From NCBI GenBank assembly GCA_964559455.1, contig CAZLHO010000034.1, forward strand, positions 1 through 31,885: a DNA stretch of 31,885 nt, given 5' to 3'. Made by a program: the position numbers and the translations under genes. Of this stretch, positions 15,170 through 23,709 are shown one piece after another. The DNA comes from CAZLHO01 sp964559455. GTDB lineage: Bacteria; Krumholzibacteriota; Krumholzibacteriia; LZORAL124-64-63. The stretch's first letter is position 1. The number at the start of each line of letters is the position of its first letter. The notes below the pieces were generated by a model, which made no database searches, was not told the origin of the DNA, and saw nothing but the letters and a program-made list of their open reading frames with translations.

Positions 15170-15760
15170 TCAGGCTTCCGGGTCGGACCCGGCGGTATCC
15201 CGACGGCGCGCGGCGCGCACCTGTCTCTTCTCTTCCTTGCGCCGGCGCCGGTCGGCGTTGATCAGCGCCTGGGCGTCGAAATCGGCGTCCAGGTTGGCCT
15301 CGAGGATCTCGCCGCGGGCCACGTTCTGCTCGACGGCGTCCGCGTCCTTGCCGGCGGCCTTGACGTCCACGCGGAGTCCGTCGTCCCCGCAGGCCAGCAG
15401 GCGGCCGCGCAACTGCCGCGGCCGGCCGCGGCCCTTCAACTTGAGGCTGATGTCCCGGCCCACCGCCGCGAGGAAGTGGGCGGGCGTGCGCAGGGGCCGA
15501 CGGATGCCCGGCGACGAGGCCTCGATCACGTAGGACTCGGCTACGATGTCGGCCTCCTCGATCAGCATCTCGGCCGTGCGGGAGGCCTTGACGCAGTTGG
15601 CGAGGGTCATGCCGCCCTCGGCGTCCAGGAAGAGCCGCAGCGTCAGCCGTCCGCCGCCCAGGAAGACCCGCACGTCGAGCAGCTCGAAGCCGGCCTCGCG
15701 CAGCGGCGTCTCCAAAAGGGCCACCAGCCTGTCGGCCAGGGCGTACCGGTCCAGATTCAT
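15170..15760 (-). CDS. rimP: Ribosome maturation factor RimP
   Basis: RimP helps assemble the 30S subunit. The 196-residue protein shows the N-domain (PLREAGFELLDVRVFLGGGRLTLRLFLDAEGG, positions about 20-50 of the ORF, quoted here only as GFELLDVRV and LRLFLD), then VIEASSPGIRRPLRTPAHF, the hallmark SSPGxxRPL motif, then the SH3-like C-domain. A basic tail (RRRRKEEKRQVRAARRR) extends beyond the usual 150 or so residues. The ATG at 15760 has GGAAGGTG 8 nt upstream. First gene of the rimP-nusA-ylxQ-infB-rbfA-truB-ribF operon. Confidence 0.95.
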   Translation of the reverse strand: MNLDRYALADRLVALLETPLREAGFELLDVRVFLGGGRLTLRLFLDAEGGMTLANCVKASRTAEMLIEEADIVAESYVIEASSPGIRRPLRTPAHFLAAVGRDISLKLKGRGRPRQLRGRLLACGDDGLRVDVKAAGKDADAVEQNVARGEILEANLDADFDAQALINADRRRRKEEKRQVRAARRRDTAGSDPEA

Positions 15761-15819
15761 CGGTGCAGCACCTTCCAATGATCCGCGGAGGCTTTCGGCC
15801 CCACGGCAGGCCGCACATG

Positions 15820-15843
15820 AAAAAAAGTGGACTTGCGCCCACT
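15820..15843 (-). terminator. Intrinsic terminator/attenuator in the rimP leader
   Basis: On the minus strand AGTGGGC, tetraloop GCAA, GTCCACT is followed at once by seven T's (15826-15820), the form of a Rho-independent terminator. It lies about 30 nt after the predicted rimP start site and 60 nt before the rimP ATG, so it can act as an attenuator of the whole nusA-infB operon. It could also stop transcripts coming from the sprA/cyclase genes. The first transcribed bases (A/CACTTC, 15873-15868) can pair with GAAGTG (15845-15840), which overlaps the 5' arm, a possible antiterminator. Confidence 0.75.
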
Positions 15844-15878
15844 TCCGAAAAGCTCGCCGCTGTTCCTGAAGTGTCGTC

Positions 15879-15908
15879 AATATAATCACGAACAGCTTCC
15901 GGGGGCAA
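15879..15908 (-). promoter_or_regulatory. Promoter of the rimP-nusA-infB operon
   Basis: Minus-strand -35 TTGCCC at 15908-15903, an 18-bp spacer and -10 TATATT at 15884-15879, just after the stop of the M28 gene. The predicted start is near 15872. The bases TATATTGAC are the same as at the rpsO promoter. Confidence 0.65.
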
Positions 15909-15933
15909 GCGGAAAATCCCCCTCCACAGAGCG

Positions 15934-16896
15934 CTATCGGCGCAGGGGACGGCGCGCGATGCTCCAGACCAGGGCCCCCGCCTGGGCCAGGCTGCGCGGG
16001 TCGCAGACGGCGGGCAGGTCGCGCGTGGTGTGCCATTCGGGGAAATCGAAGTCGATGAGGTCGACGGCCGGCACTCCCGCCTGCAGGAAGGGGACGTGGT
16101 CGTCGAAGACGGCGCTGCCGGGCCGCTGCGAGAAGGCGTCCAGGCCCAGGTCGGCCGCGCGGGCGAAGACGAGGCTCGTCCAGGCCGGAGCCAGGCGGGC
16201 CGAGAGGTTCTCGACCGGGACGTCCAGGCCGCGGGCGCCCACCATGTCGAGCACGATCAGGCCCAGCGGGCGGCCTCCGGCCAGGGGCGAGCCGAAGCTC
16301 TTCCAGGTGGCGGCCAGGTGGCGCGCGCCCAGGCAGAAGCCGTCGGTCTCGCCGGCGCGGCCGCCGTCCTCGCCGTCGAAGAAGATCAGGTCCACGCCGC
16401 GCGGCGGGGGCTCGGCGGCCAGCAGTTCCGCCAGGTGCAGCAGCACCGCGACGCCGCTGGCGCCGTCGTTGGCCCCGGGCAGGGGCTGGGCCGCCAGCGC
16501 CGGATCGGTCTCGAGGTCGCAGAAGGGCCGGGTGTCGTAGTGGGCGCCGATCCACAGCCGCTCCCCCCCGGGCGGGCCGGACGAGATCACCAGGTTGCAG
16601 AGCGCCATCTCGCCCCGATCGTCGGGAGCGATCGTCGTGAAGGGCTGCCGCCGGAATTCCAGGCCCAAGGAGTCGGCGTGGGCGGCGATCGCGGCCTGCA
16701 GGGCGGCGTGTCCCGGCGAACCGGGGATCCGCGGGCCCAGCGCGCACTGGTATTCGAGCCAGGCCATGGCCCGTTCGCCGGAGAAGACGGCCGGCTCCGC
16801 GGCGGCGGCGACGACGGCCGCCAGAGCCAGGACGGCGAGGACGGCCGGGATCGCGGCGCGGGCCGCGGCGCGGCGGGTTCCGGGGTCAGAAGACAA
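15934..16896 (-). CDS. Secreted M28-family enzyme, glutaminyl cyclase-like
   Basis: A 320-residue exported zinc enzyme. The N-terminus is a signal peptide (TRRAAARAAIPAVLAVLALAAVV, seen as RR then a hydrophobic Ala/Val/Leu stretch to about residue 33). Metal and catalytic positions are H119 (GAHYDTRP), D144 (GANDGASG), E176 and D177 (FFDGEDGG), D217 (VLDMVGA) and H289 after W288 (EWHTTRD). The DGFCLGARHLA and WHT segments and the FDDHVPFLQAGVP stretch fit type II glutaminyl-peptide cyclotransferases better than aminopeptidases, which would make N-terminal pyroglutamate in the periplasm. The start is TTG at 16896, inside the end of sprA (11-nt overlap), with GGAGG 6 nt upstream. Aminopeptidase activity cannot be excluded. 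Confidence 0.85.
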   Translation of the reverse strand: MSSDPGTRRAAARAAIPAVLAVLALAAVVAAAAEPAVFSGERAMAWLEYQCALGPRIPGSPGHAALQAAIAAHADSLGLEFRRQPFTTIAPDDRGEMALCNLVISSGPPGGERLWIGAHYDTRPFCDLETDPALAAQPLPGANDGASGVAVLLHLAELLAAEPPPRGVDLIFFDGEDGGRAGETDGFCLGARHLAATWKSFGSPLAGGRPLGLIVLDMVGARGLDVPVENLSARLAPAWTSLVFARAADLGLDAFSQRPGSAVFDDHVPFLQAGVPAVDLIDFDFPEWHTTRDLPAVCDPRSLAQAGALVWSIARRPLRR

Positions 16897-19800
16897 AGGT
16901 GGCCTCCAGGCCGAGACCGAAGCTGGTCGTGATCGTGTCCGACTCGGTGATCCTGTCCCGACTATAGCTCAACCGCATCGCCCCGGACAGGTTCCGGGTG
17001 ATGTTGTAGCTCAGCCGCGGGTTGACGCTGATGCGCGTGCGCCCGGTCTCGGTGTCGGGATTCCCCTCGCGGTCGGTCGTCGGCAGCCAGCGCCGGGTGA
17101 CGTCGCCGCTGTAGCTGAGGTCGACGTCGAGGTTGATCGTCGGCACGTTGCCGGGCTTGTAGAGCCGCAGCCGCGAGAGCAGGCGCTGCGCCTGGAACGA
17201 GTAGCGCATCTGCACGCTCATGTTCAGGCGCCGGGTGCGGGTCAGGGTGCCGCTCTGGACCGTCGAGCTCCCCACGTGTCCGAAGCTCAGCGAGGTCGAC
17301 AGGCCGCTGCGGAAGTTCAGGTTCAGCCGCGGGCTGAAGTTCGTCGAGGTGCGGGGGTTGTAGATGCTCTCGGTGTAGCCCGAGACCGTCTTGTTGCTCT
17401 TGTAGCCGACGTCCAGGGAGGCCGACCGCAGGCGACCGTCGGGGCCGCCGCCGCCGAAGAACGACAGCCGTTCCAGCCCGCTCATCGACAGCCGCAGGTC
17501 CGGCCAGTCCTGCTGCAGGCTCTTCTGCGAACGGTCCTGCTGGTTGCGGTCGCTCAGCGTGCGGCTGTACTTGACGTCCAGCGAGACCGTCTGGGCCAGG
17601 TCCACCTTGGTCGAGGCCGACACCATCTGCCGGTCGTCCAGGCTGCTGGCGGCGTAGAGGGTGTCGGAAAGGTCCAGTTCGGAGGCCATGCCGACCCGGT
17701 ACCAGAAGGGGGTCTCGCCCAGCATGCGGGCGTAGCTGCTGCTGTGCTTCGTCGAATAGGAGAGCTGGATCGCCTGCGTGTTGCGCAGCAGGCTCAGCAG
17801 CGGCGAGAGCGGATTGGGCACCGAGATGCCGCCTTCCCCGGGCGGGGCCGCGACGTCCCAGCCCTCGTCGTCGTCCTCCTCCTGGGCCGGGGCGGCGGCG
17901 GTCGTGTCGGCCCCCGCGGCCGCCGCCGGGGCGTCGAGGCCGAGCCGGGCCCTCTCCCGAGCCTCCTCCTCCTCGCGGCGGCGCGCGGCCTCGAGCAGGG
18001 CCTCCTCCTCGAGCCGCAGCTGCTCGTCGTCGCTCAGCTGCGCATCCAGGCCCGCGGCGGCTTCGCCCTCCGCCGCCGTCTCCTCCCCCTGCTGCGCCTG
18101 CTCCTGCGTCTCCTCGGCCCCGGGACGGCGGCCGCGGCGGCGGGCCCGCTGGCCGAGCCGGCGCTCGCGCTCGATGGCCGTCCGGCGCTCGTCCTCGCTC
18201 AGCCCGCTCTTCTCGGGGAAGATCGTGTCGACCAGCTTGTCCAGGGGCAGCGATCCGCGCAGCGTCCAATCGCCGTTGTTGCTCACCGACCGGATGCCGG
18301 GATCGTCGCCGGGCTGGCGAATACTGGGGCCGTGGGCGTTGGCGTACTGCGCGGTGAACGAGACGCTGGGCCGCACCGAACGCAGGCCGCGCGCGGCGGC
18401 GTCCAGGGGACGGAAGAGCCAGTGGTCGGGCAGGCCCAGCACCTGCGGCACCTGCAGCCTCAACTGGACGGACTGGCTGAAGGTGTTCTCCTCGCCGACG
18501 TTCAGGCCCATCACCCGCCGCTCGCGGAAGAGGTCGCGCTCCGACCGCAGCGCAACCGAGAGGTCGGCCATGGGCAGGGGCTTGTAGTCGAAGGTGCCCG
18601 ACAGGTTGCCGTTGCGGGTCTTGGCCGCCGGCTGGTCGACGAACTCCCCGGTGACCGGGCTCCGCGTGCGGCTCAGCCGCTCGCTGCCGCCGAAGGTGCC
18701 GCTGAGCGAGATCTTCGACGGCAGCAGCCCGACGCTCTTGACGATCGGGAGCAGCCCCAGCGGGCCGTAATCGCCCAGGACGTAGCGGCCCGTGATGCGC
18801 AGGTCGTAGGAGAGGCTTCCCGACAGGTTCTTGGTGCGGCCCGTGCGCAGGGGATCGTCGCTCTTCTGCCGGGATCCGCTGAGCGTTATCGCCCAGGGAT
18901 CGACCAGGTACCGCACCAGGGCGAAGCGCGAGGTCGTGCGCATCAGGCGCACCGAGAAGCTCTCGCGCTCCTCGACCGTGGACTCGGAGTTGCGCAGCTC
19001 GTCGTCGATGATCTCGATGTCGCTGTTGGTCAGGAATTTGGGCCGCTTGATCGTCTGCTGCCGCGACACCGTGACCGGCAGCTGGAAGCCGAGCATCGGG
19101 ATGAAGTCGTTGGCGCGCAGGCTGGTCGAGAAGTTCCAGTCCGTCTGGTTGAAGCCCTGCCCCTGGGCCGCGTTCAGGCCGTGGAACTCGGCGTCCCGGT
19201 AGGACCAGTCGAAGTCCGCCTTGATCACGTCGGCCATGTTCAGGCTCAACGCCACGCGCTCGGCGACCCCCTTCTCGCGCTTGACCTCCCGCAGGCGGAC
19301 GTCGTTGAAGTAGAAGTAGCCGCTGACCGGGATCTCGTGCGTGCGGTTGGCCACCACGTAGTAGTAGCGCCTGATGCGGCGCAGGTCGGGGGCGCCGACG
19401 ACCCGGACGTCGTACTCCTCGCCGGTGATGGTGTCGGTGATGCGCGACGTGATCCAGCCGGTGGCCGGATCGATCTCCCCCAGCTTGGCGTTGCTCAGCT
19501 CGGCGACGTCCAGGCTGATCTGCCGCCAGCCGGTCCGCACGCCGCGGCTCTGGTCGAAGCGGTAAGCCACCTCGTAGAAGTTCAGGGTGTCGGCGCCGAG
19601 GCGGCAGAAGATGTCCAGGTCCGCCAGCTCGTGCTCGGGGTTGAAGATGTACCAGGAAAGCGTGCGGTAGCGCGTGTAGTCGTCGCCCCGCGGCGACACC
19701 ACCTTGCTCACCCGGGCCAGGTGCTGCTGCTCGAGGTTGCGGAAGTCCAGGACCAGCGACTGCTCCTTCTCGGGGATCTCCTGCTCCTCGTGCACCGCGA

Positions 19801-22800
19801 AGGGCGGGTAGTAGTCGGGGTTCTCCTTGTTGTTGACCTCGCCGATGAAGAAGCCCTCGTCCGAGCCGCGTTCGCCCGGGGCCAGCAGCTGCTCCGCGGA
19901 CTGCCCCGACGTCGCGATCTTGCGGATGCCCTCGCGCTCCCAGCGGCTGCCCAGGAAGCGGATCTCCGCCAGCTGCAGGTCGCGCCGGATCGTGCCCGCC
20001 GGCGGCGCGTCGTCCTCGAACCAGATGCGCACGTGGGTCACGGCGGCCAGGTTCGGCGCGGTGCCGTTGAGCGCCGGCGAGACCGGCAGCGCGTCCCCCA
20101 GCCGGATGCGGTACTTCCGCCAGGCCAGGTTGTTCTCCAGGTTGTCCTGGATCTTGTCGGCGGGATAGTCGCGCAGCACGTCCACCAGCGCCGAGTCGGC
20201 GAGGTCGATGCTCAGGGTGTAGTAGCCGTCCTTGAGGTCGACGTTGCTGTCGCCGTCCAGGTCCTCGCTGTCCTCGCGGTTGTTGGCGGCGGTGCCGTTG
20301 ATCCAGGGGTAGGGATCGGCGTCGCCGGGGTAGTCGGTGCTGAAGCGGTCCCGCACCGGATCGTTCCCGAGCCCCGTGTCCTCGTCCGTCTCGAAGACGC
20401 CGTTCCGGTCCCGGTCCTCGCGGTCCTGGGTGCCGGTCACGGGCAGCTCGGTGTCCGGATCGATCGGCCAGTAGAAGTCCTCGTTGATCACGCCGAAGTC
20501 GACGTGCAGGGTCCCGGTGCGCGACCCGGGATCGGAGATGAAGTCGTTGATCCAGAGCTCCAGGAACTGGGTCCGCGTCAGGTCGATGCCGCTGCGGCCC
20601 AGGCCGCGCATGATCCCGCCCCATTCCGCGCCGGTCCACTCCCCCGCCTCGGGGCTCATGTAGACGTGCAGGCTCTGCTGGGTCTCGCGCCCCTCCTGCT
20701 CGCGGAGGTTCGGGTTCAGGTGGCGGCGCAGCGTGTTGCTCCGGGGCAGGAACCAGCGCGTGTCGGTCCGGTCCAGAGGGCCGAAGAGCCGCCCGTCCTC
20801 GCCGTCCGCCGGCCCCGAGTAGGCGGGGTCGTCGGGATGCCGGGGCCGGCTCGCCTTCTGCCAGGCGAGACGGCTGATCGGCATCAGGTCGGAATCGTCG
20901 ATGCCCTCGAAGTCCTCCAGGTAGACCTGGTCCTCGGTGTTCGGGTTGGGGAAGCTCATCGCCACCTCGCCGTTCACCTGGAAGGAGCTCTCGCGCTCCG
21001 AATCCTGCAGGCTGAGCATGTTGGCGACGTGGGTCAGGAAGTAGGGCCGGAAGGTCATCTGGCCGTTCACGTTGCCGACCAGGGTGCGGCTGGGCTCCTC
21101 GCCCAGCTTGGGCTTGTGGCCGACGATCTGGTTCGACTCGTAGAGCCAGGTCGAGGACATGCGCTTGTCCTTGCCCAGGTCGTAGCCGAGGTTGAAGCCC
21201 AGCAGGTTGCTGTTGCCCCCGCCCAGGAAGGGGGCGTACTGGTAGTTGACCGCGATCTGGGAGTCGGCGTTCAGGTTGGCGGCGGCGTCGCCCTTCAGGG
21301 TGATCTGGCCGAAGGTGTAGTCGATGCTGTAGTCGACGTCGCGGGCCAGGGTGCGCCCGTCGAGCACGACCGATTCCGACCCTTCCTCGATGTTCGAGAC
21401 GCCCAGGCTGAACGAGCTGGTGGCCGCGGCGTGCGAGGCGATGATCCTGAACTTCGTCCCCTCCCGCTGCCGTTCGGACTCGGTCTTGGTCCAGTCGTAG
21501 AGCACCGGCATCAGGTTCGCCTCGAGCAGCGAGGTCTCGAAATCGAAGGCGCTGGAGTCGGCCAGCGCGGCGTAGATCGCGGGATCGGCGTCGAAGGGCC
21601 GGTCGAAGTTCAACGGGAACTTGAGCAGGCCCGCCTGGAGGTCGAAGAGGTAGGGATCGATGGCGTCGATCTTGTTGTCGTGGCCGGGCTGGCCGGTCTG
21701 GTCCATCCGGTCCAGGCCGAAGATGCGGAACCACTCGAGGCCGCTGCCGTTGCCCTGCAGGTCGTAGTCCTGGTTCGGGAAGTCGCTGGTGGTGGCCAGC
21801 TCGATGCGCAGGTCGAAGGACTCCGCGTCGATGTTGCTGCCGCCCAGCGAGTAGATGTTGCGCAGGACGTACTGCCAGGTGAAGGGCTCCGGCTCCTGGG
21901 GCTTGAGCAGCTTCATGCGGTAGTAGAGCACCCCCGACTCGCCCGACGAGATCTCGACGCGGCGGTCCTCGTCCTGGGTCGGGAAGTCGCCGACGCGGTA
22001 GAACTCGTTGCCCTGGTCGTCGACGACCCGGTAGATCACGGCCAGCACGTCGCTGCGGTCGTACTCGCGCTTCAGGTCCACGGCGACCAGGTTGCCGAAC
22101 TCGTCGCGCAGGAGCTCGAATTCCACCGGCCGCCAGATGTCGCCGAACTCGAACTGCAGGTCCGCCGGGTTGTTCAGCTGGGCGTCCAGCCATTCCAGGT
22201 AGGCCTGATCCCAGACGCCGGCGGTGTCGCGGACGGCCACGACGTTGCGCACGTCGCCGTCCTGCTGCCGGGTGTTCGGCATGAAGCGGAAGATCTGCAC
22301 CGAGTTCAGGTCGATCTTCCAGCCCTCCTGGCGGCCGGGCAGGTCGGGCTGGACGAAGCTGCCCGCCGCCGGGTCGCGGGACGACAGGTCCAGCCGGAAG
22401 AAGCGGTTGTCCTGGTAGCGCCAGGCCTCGATGACGTGGTCGGTGACCGAGCCGCCCTTGCTGTTGAAGGCCTTCGACGCGCTCTCGGCCTTCTGCTTGC
22501 TGGCGACGACGGTGAAGTCGGCCCGGCCGACCTGGCCCTGCATCTTGATGCCGAAGAGGCCGGACTTGTTCGAGCTGTAGCCCAGCAGCTGGCTGCCGGG
22601 CAGGGTCAGGCCGACGTCGCCGGTCTCGATGCTCTGGATGATCTCGTCCTCGCTGCCCTTGTACGACAACCGGATCTTGGTGGCGTCGGGACCGATCGCC
22701 TCGCTGTTGTGGTCGACCTCCAGGAAGATCTTCTCGCCGATCTGGCCCGAGAGGTTGATCTGCAGCTGCTGCTCCATGTCCAGGGTCGGGAAGAGGCTGG

Positions 22801-23551
22801 GCTTGGCCCGGCGCTCGTTCGGCGTGAACTTGTTGCTGCGGGAGCTCTCGCCCGAGATCGAGATGTGCTCCCGCCCCGAGATCCTGATGTTTGTCTTTTC
22901 GCCGCGGCCGATGATCTTTTCCAGGGTGCGGGGCAGCTTGATCGGGATCGTGAGGTTGATCAGCCCCTCCTGGCGCCCCGCGGCCCCCCCGACGCCGAGG
23001 TCCAGCATCTCGCGCCGGTTGCGGTACTGGAGAACGGCGTAGCGGCGGTCCCGGGCGCGCCGGTGGTCGTCGACGAAGACCTCGACCTCCGGGGCGTCGA
23101 CCGGACGGGGCGGATAGTAGACGAAGCCGCCGGGCAGTTCGGTCGGCGGCTGGAACAGGAAGAAGTATTCGGGGTATCTGAACTCGGTCTCGAGCCCGCT
23201 CTCGGGCAGGATCTCGCGCACGACCAGGCGCCGGTCGAGCGAGAAGCCGAGGAGCTTCTCCATGCGGCCGCGGACCAGGCCCTCGAGGACCGGGGACTCC
23301 CCGCGCAGCGGATCGGCGCCCTGGGCCAGCAACCGCTCGCGGAGGATCAGGCGTTCGACCCCGAGCAGGCGCGGGTCCTCGGTGCCCCGCAGCAGGGGGT
23401 CCAGGCCGGGCAGGATCAGGTCATGGCCGGGGGCGGCGGCGGCGAAGGACGCGGCGAGGATCAGCAGCGGGGCGAGCGCGACCAGCCTCCGCGGCGACCG
23501 CGAAGGCGGGCGGCGACGGCCACCGGGGCGGGAACCCTGCTGCGCTCTCAC
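16886..23551 (-). CDS. sprA: SprA-family type IX secretion outer-membrane translocon
   Basis: A 2221-residue protein of the SprA/Sov family, the giant single-chain beta-barrel pore of T9SS in the outer membrane. A basic N-terminus and hydrophobic stretch (LVALAPLLILAASFAAAA) form the signal peptide. Family features include the early LINLTIPIKLPRTLEKIIG region, FLEVDHNSE, the stretch IETGDVGLTLPGSQLLG followed by GLFGIKMQGQVGRADF and VVASKQKAESASKAF, and long runs of alternating strands, ending in an aromatic strand (ATFVF). Residues about 1800-1910 are a charged low-complexity insert. The start is GTG at 23551, with AGAGG 6 nt upstream. It is slightly shorter than the Flavobacterium protein (about 2400). 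Other T9SS core genes are not in this window. Confidence 0.93.
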   Translation of the reverse strand: MRAQQGSRPGGRRRPPSRSPRRLVALAPLLILAASFAAAAPGHDLILPGLDPLLRGTEDPRLLGVERLILRERLLAQGADPLRGESPVLEGLVRGRMEKLLGFSLDRRLVVREILPESGLETEFRYPEYFFLFQPPTELPGGFVYYPPRPVDAPEVEVFVDDHRRARDRRYAVLQYRNRREMLDLGVGGAAGRQEGLINLTIPIKLPRTLEKIIGRGEKTNIRISGREHISISGESSRSNKFTPNERRAKPSLFPTLDMEQQLQINLSGQIGEKIFLEVDHNSEAIGPDATKIRLSYKGSEDEIIQSIETGDVGLTLPGSQLLGYSSNKSGLFGIKMQGQVGRADFTVVASKQKAESASKAFNSKGGSVTDHVIEAWRYQDNRFFRLDLSSRDPAAGSFVQPDLPGRQEGWKIDLNSVQIFRFMPNTRQQDGDVRNVVAVRDTAGVWDQAYLEWLDAQLNNPADLQFEFGDIWRPVEFELLRDEFGNLVAVDLKREYDRSDVLAVIYRVVDDQGNEFYRVGDFPTQDEDRRVEISSGESGVLYYRMKLLKPQEPEPFTWQYVLRNIYSLGGSNIDAESFDLRIELATTSDFPNQDYDLQGNGSGLEWFRIFGLDRMDQTGQPGHDNKIDAIDPYLFDLQAGLLKFPLNFDRPFDADPAIYAALADSSAFDFETSLLEANLMPVLYDWTKTESERQREGTKFRIIASHAAATSSFSLGVSNIEEGSESVVLDGRTLARDVDYSIDYTFGQITLKGDAAANLNADSQIAVNYQYAPFLGGGNSNLLGFNLGYDLGKDKRMSSTWLYESNQIVGHKPKLGEEPSRTLVGNVNGQMTFRPYFLTHVANMLSLQDSERESSFQVNGEVAMSFPNPNTEDQVYLEDFEGIDDSDLMPISRLAWQKASRPRHPDDPAYSGPADGEDGRLFGPLDRTDTRWFLPRSNTLRRHLNPNLREQEGRETQQSLHVYMSPEAGEWTGAEWGGIMRGLGRSGIDLTRTQFLELWINDFISDPGSRTGTLHVDFGVINEDFYWPIDPDTELPVTGTQDREDRDRNGVFETDEDTGLGNDPVRDRFSTDYPGDADPYPWINGTAANNREDSEDLDGDSNVDLKDGYYTLSIDLADSALVDVLRDYPADKIQDNLENNLAWRKYRIRLGDALPVSPALNGTAPNLAAVTHVRIWFEDDAPPAGTIRRDLQLAEIRFLGSRWEREGIRKIATSGQSAEQLLAPGERGSDEGFFIGEVNNKENPDYYPPFAVHEEQEIPEKEQSLVLDFRNLEQQHLARVSKVVSPRGDDYTRYRTLSWYIFNPEHELADLDIFCRLGADTLNFYEVAYRFDQSRGVRTGWRQISLDVAELSNAKLGEIDPATGWITSRITDTITGEEYDVRVVGAPDLRRIRRYYYVVANRTHEIPVSGYFYFNDVRLREVKREKGVAERVALSLNMADVIKADFDWSYRDAEFHGLNAAQGQGFNQTDWNFSTSLRANDFIPMLGFQLPVTVSRQQTIKRPKFLTNSDIEIIDDELRNSESTVEERESFSVRLMRTTSRFALVRYLVDPWAITLSGSRQKSDDPLRTGRTKNLSGSLSYDLRITGRYVLGDYGPLGLLPIVKSVGLLPSKISLSGTFGGSERLSRTRSPVTGEFVDQPAAKTRNGNLSGTFDYKPLPMADLSVALRSERDLFRERRVMGLNVGEENTFSQSVQLRLQVPQVLGLPDHWLFRPLDAAARGLRSVRPSVSFTAQYANAHGPSIRQPGDDPGIRSVSNNGDWTLRGSLPLDKLVDTIFPEKSGLSEDERRTAIERERRLGQRARRRGRRPGAEETQEQAQQGEETAAEGEAAAGLDAQLSDDEQLRLEEEALLEAARRREEEEARERARLGLDAPAAAAGADTTAAAPAQEEDDDEGWDVAAPPGEGGISVPNPLSPLLSLLRNTQAIQLSYSTKHSSSYARMLGETPFWYRVGMASELDLSDTLYAASSLDDRQMVSASTKVDLAQTVSLDVKYSRTLSDRNQQDRSQKSLQQDWPDLRLSMSGLERLSFFGGGGPDGRLRSASLDVGYKSNKTVSGYTESIYNPRTSTNFSPRLNLNFRSGLSTSLSFGHVGSSTVQSGTLTRTRRLNMSVQMRYSFQAQRLLSRLRLYKPGNVPTINLDVDLSYSGDVTRRWLPTTDREGNPDTETGRTRISVNPRLSYNITRNLSGAMRLSYSRDRITESDTITTSFGLGLEATFVF

Positions 23552-23596
23552 CAGCCGCCTCTCCTCGATGACGGGCGCTCCGGGGACGGCGGGCCG

Positions 23597-23625
23597 TTGC
23601 CGCGAACGGCCGGAGCGGCTAGACT
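23597..23625 (+). promoter_or_regulatory. Promoter for lptF-lptG
   Basis: TTGCCG at 23597-23602, a 17-bp spacer, TAGACT at 23620-23625, in the 158-bp gap divergent from sprA. The leader that follows can form two short hairpins (GACGGG/CCCGTC and GGGGTC/GACCCC). No clear promoter for sprA is visible in the same gap. Confidence 0.45.
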
Positions 23626-23709
23626 CCGACGACGGGGCCAGGGACGGTCCCGTCCTCGACAGGGGTCAGACCGACCCCATACGACGACAACGAAAGGCCG
23701 GGAAGCAAG

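Noticed and set aside
10215..15533. Long plus-strand open frame opposite infB, ylxQ, nusA and rimP
   Set aside because: Leu/Asp/Val/Arg-rich composition mirroring the minus-strand codons and no recognisable domain.
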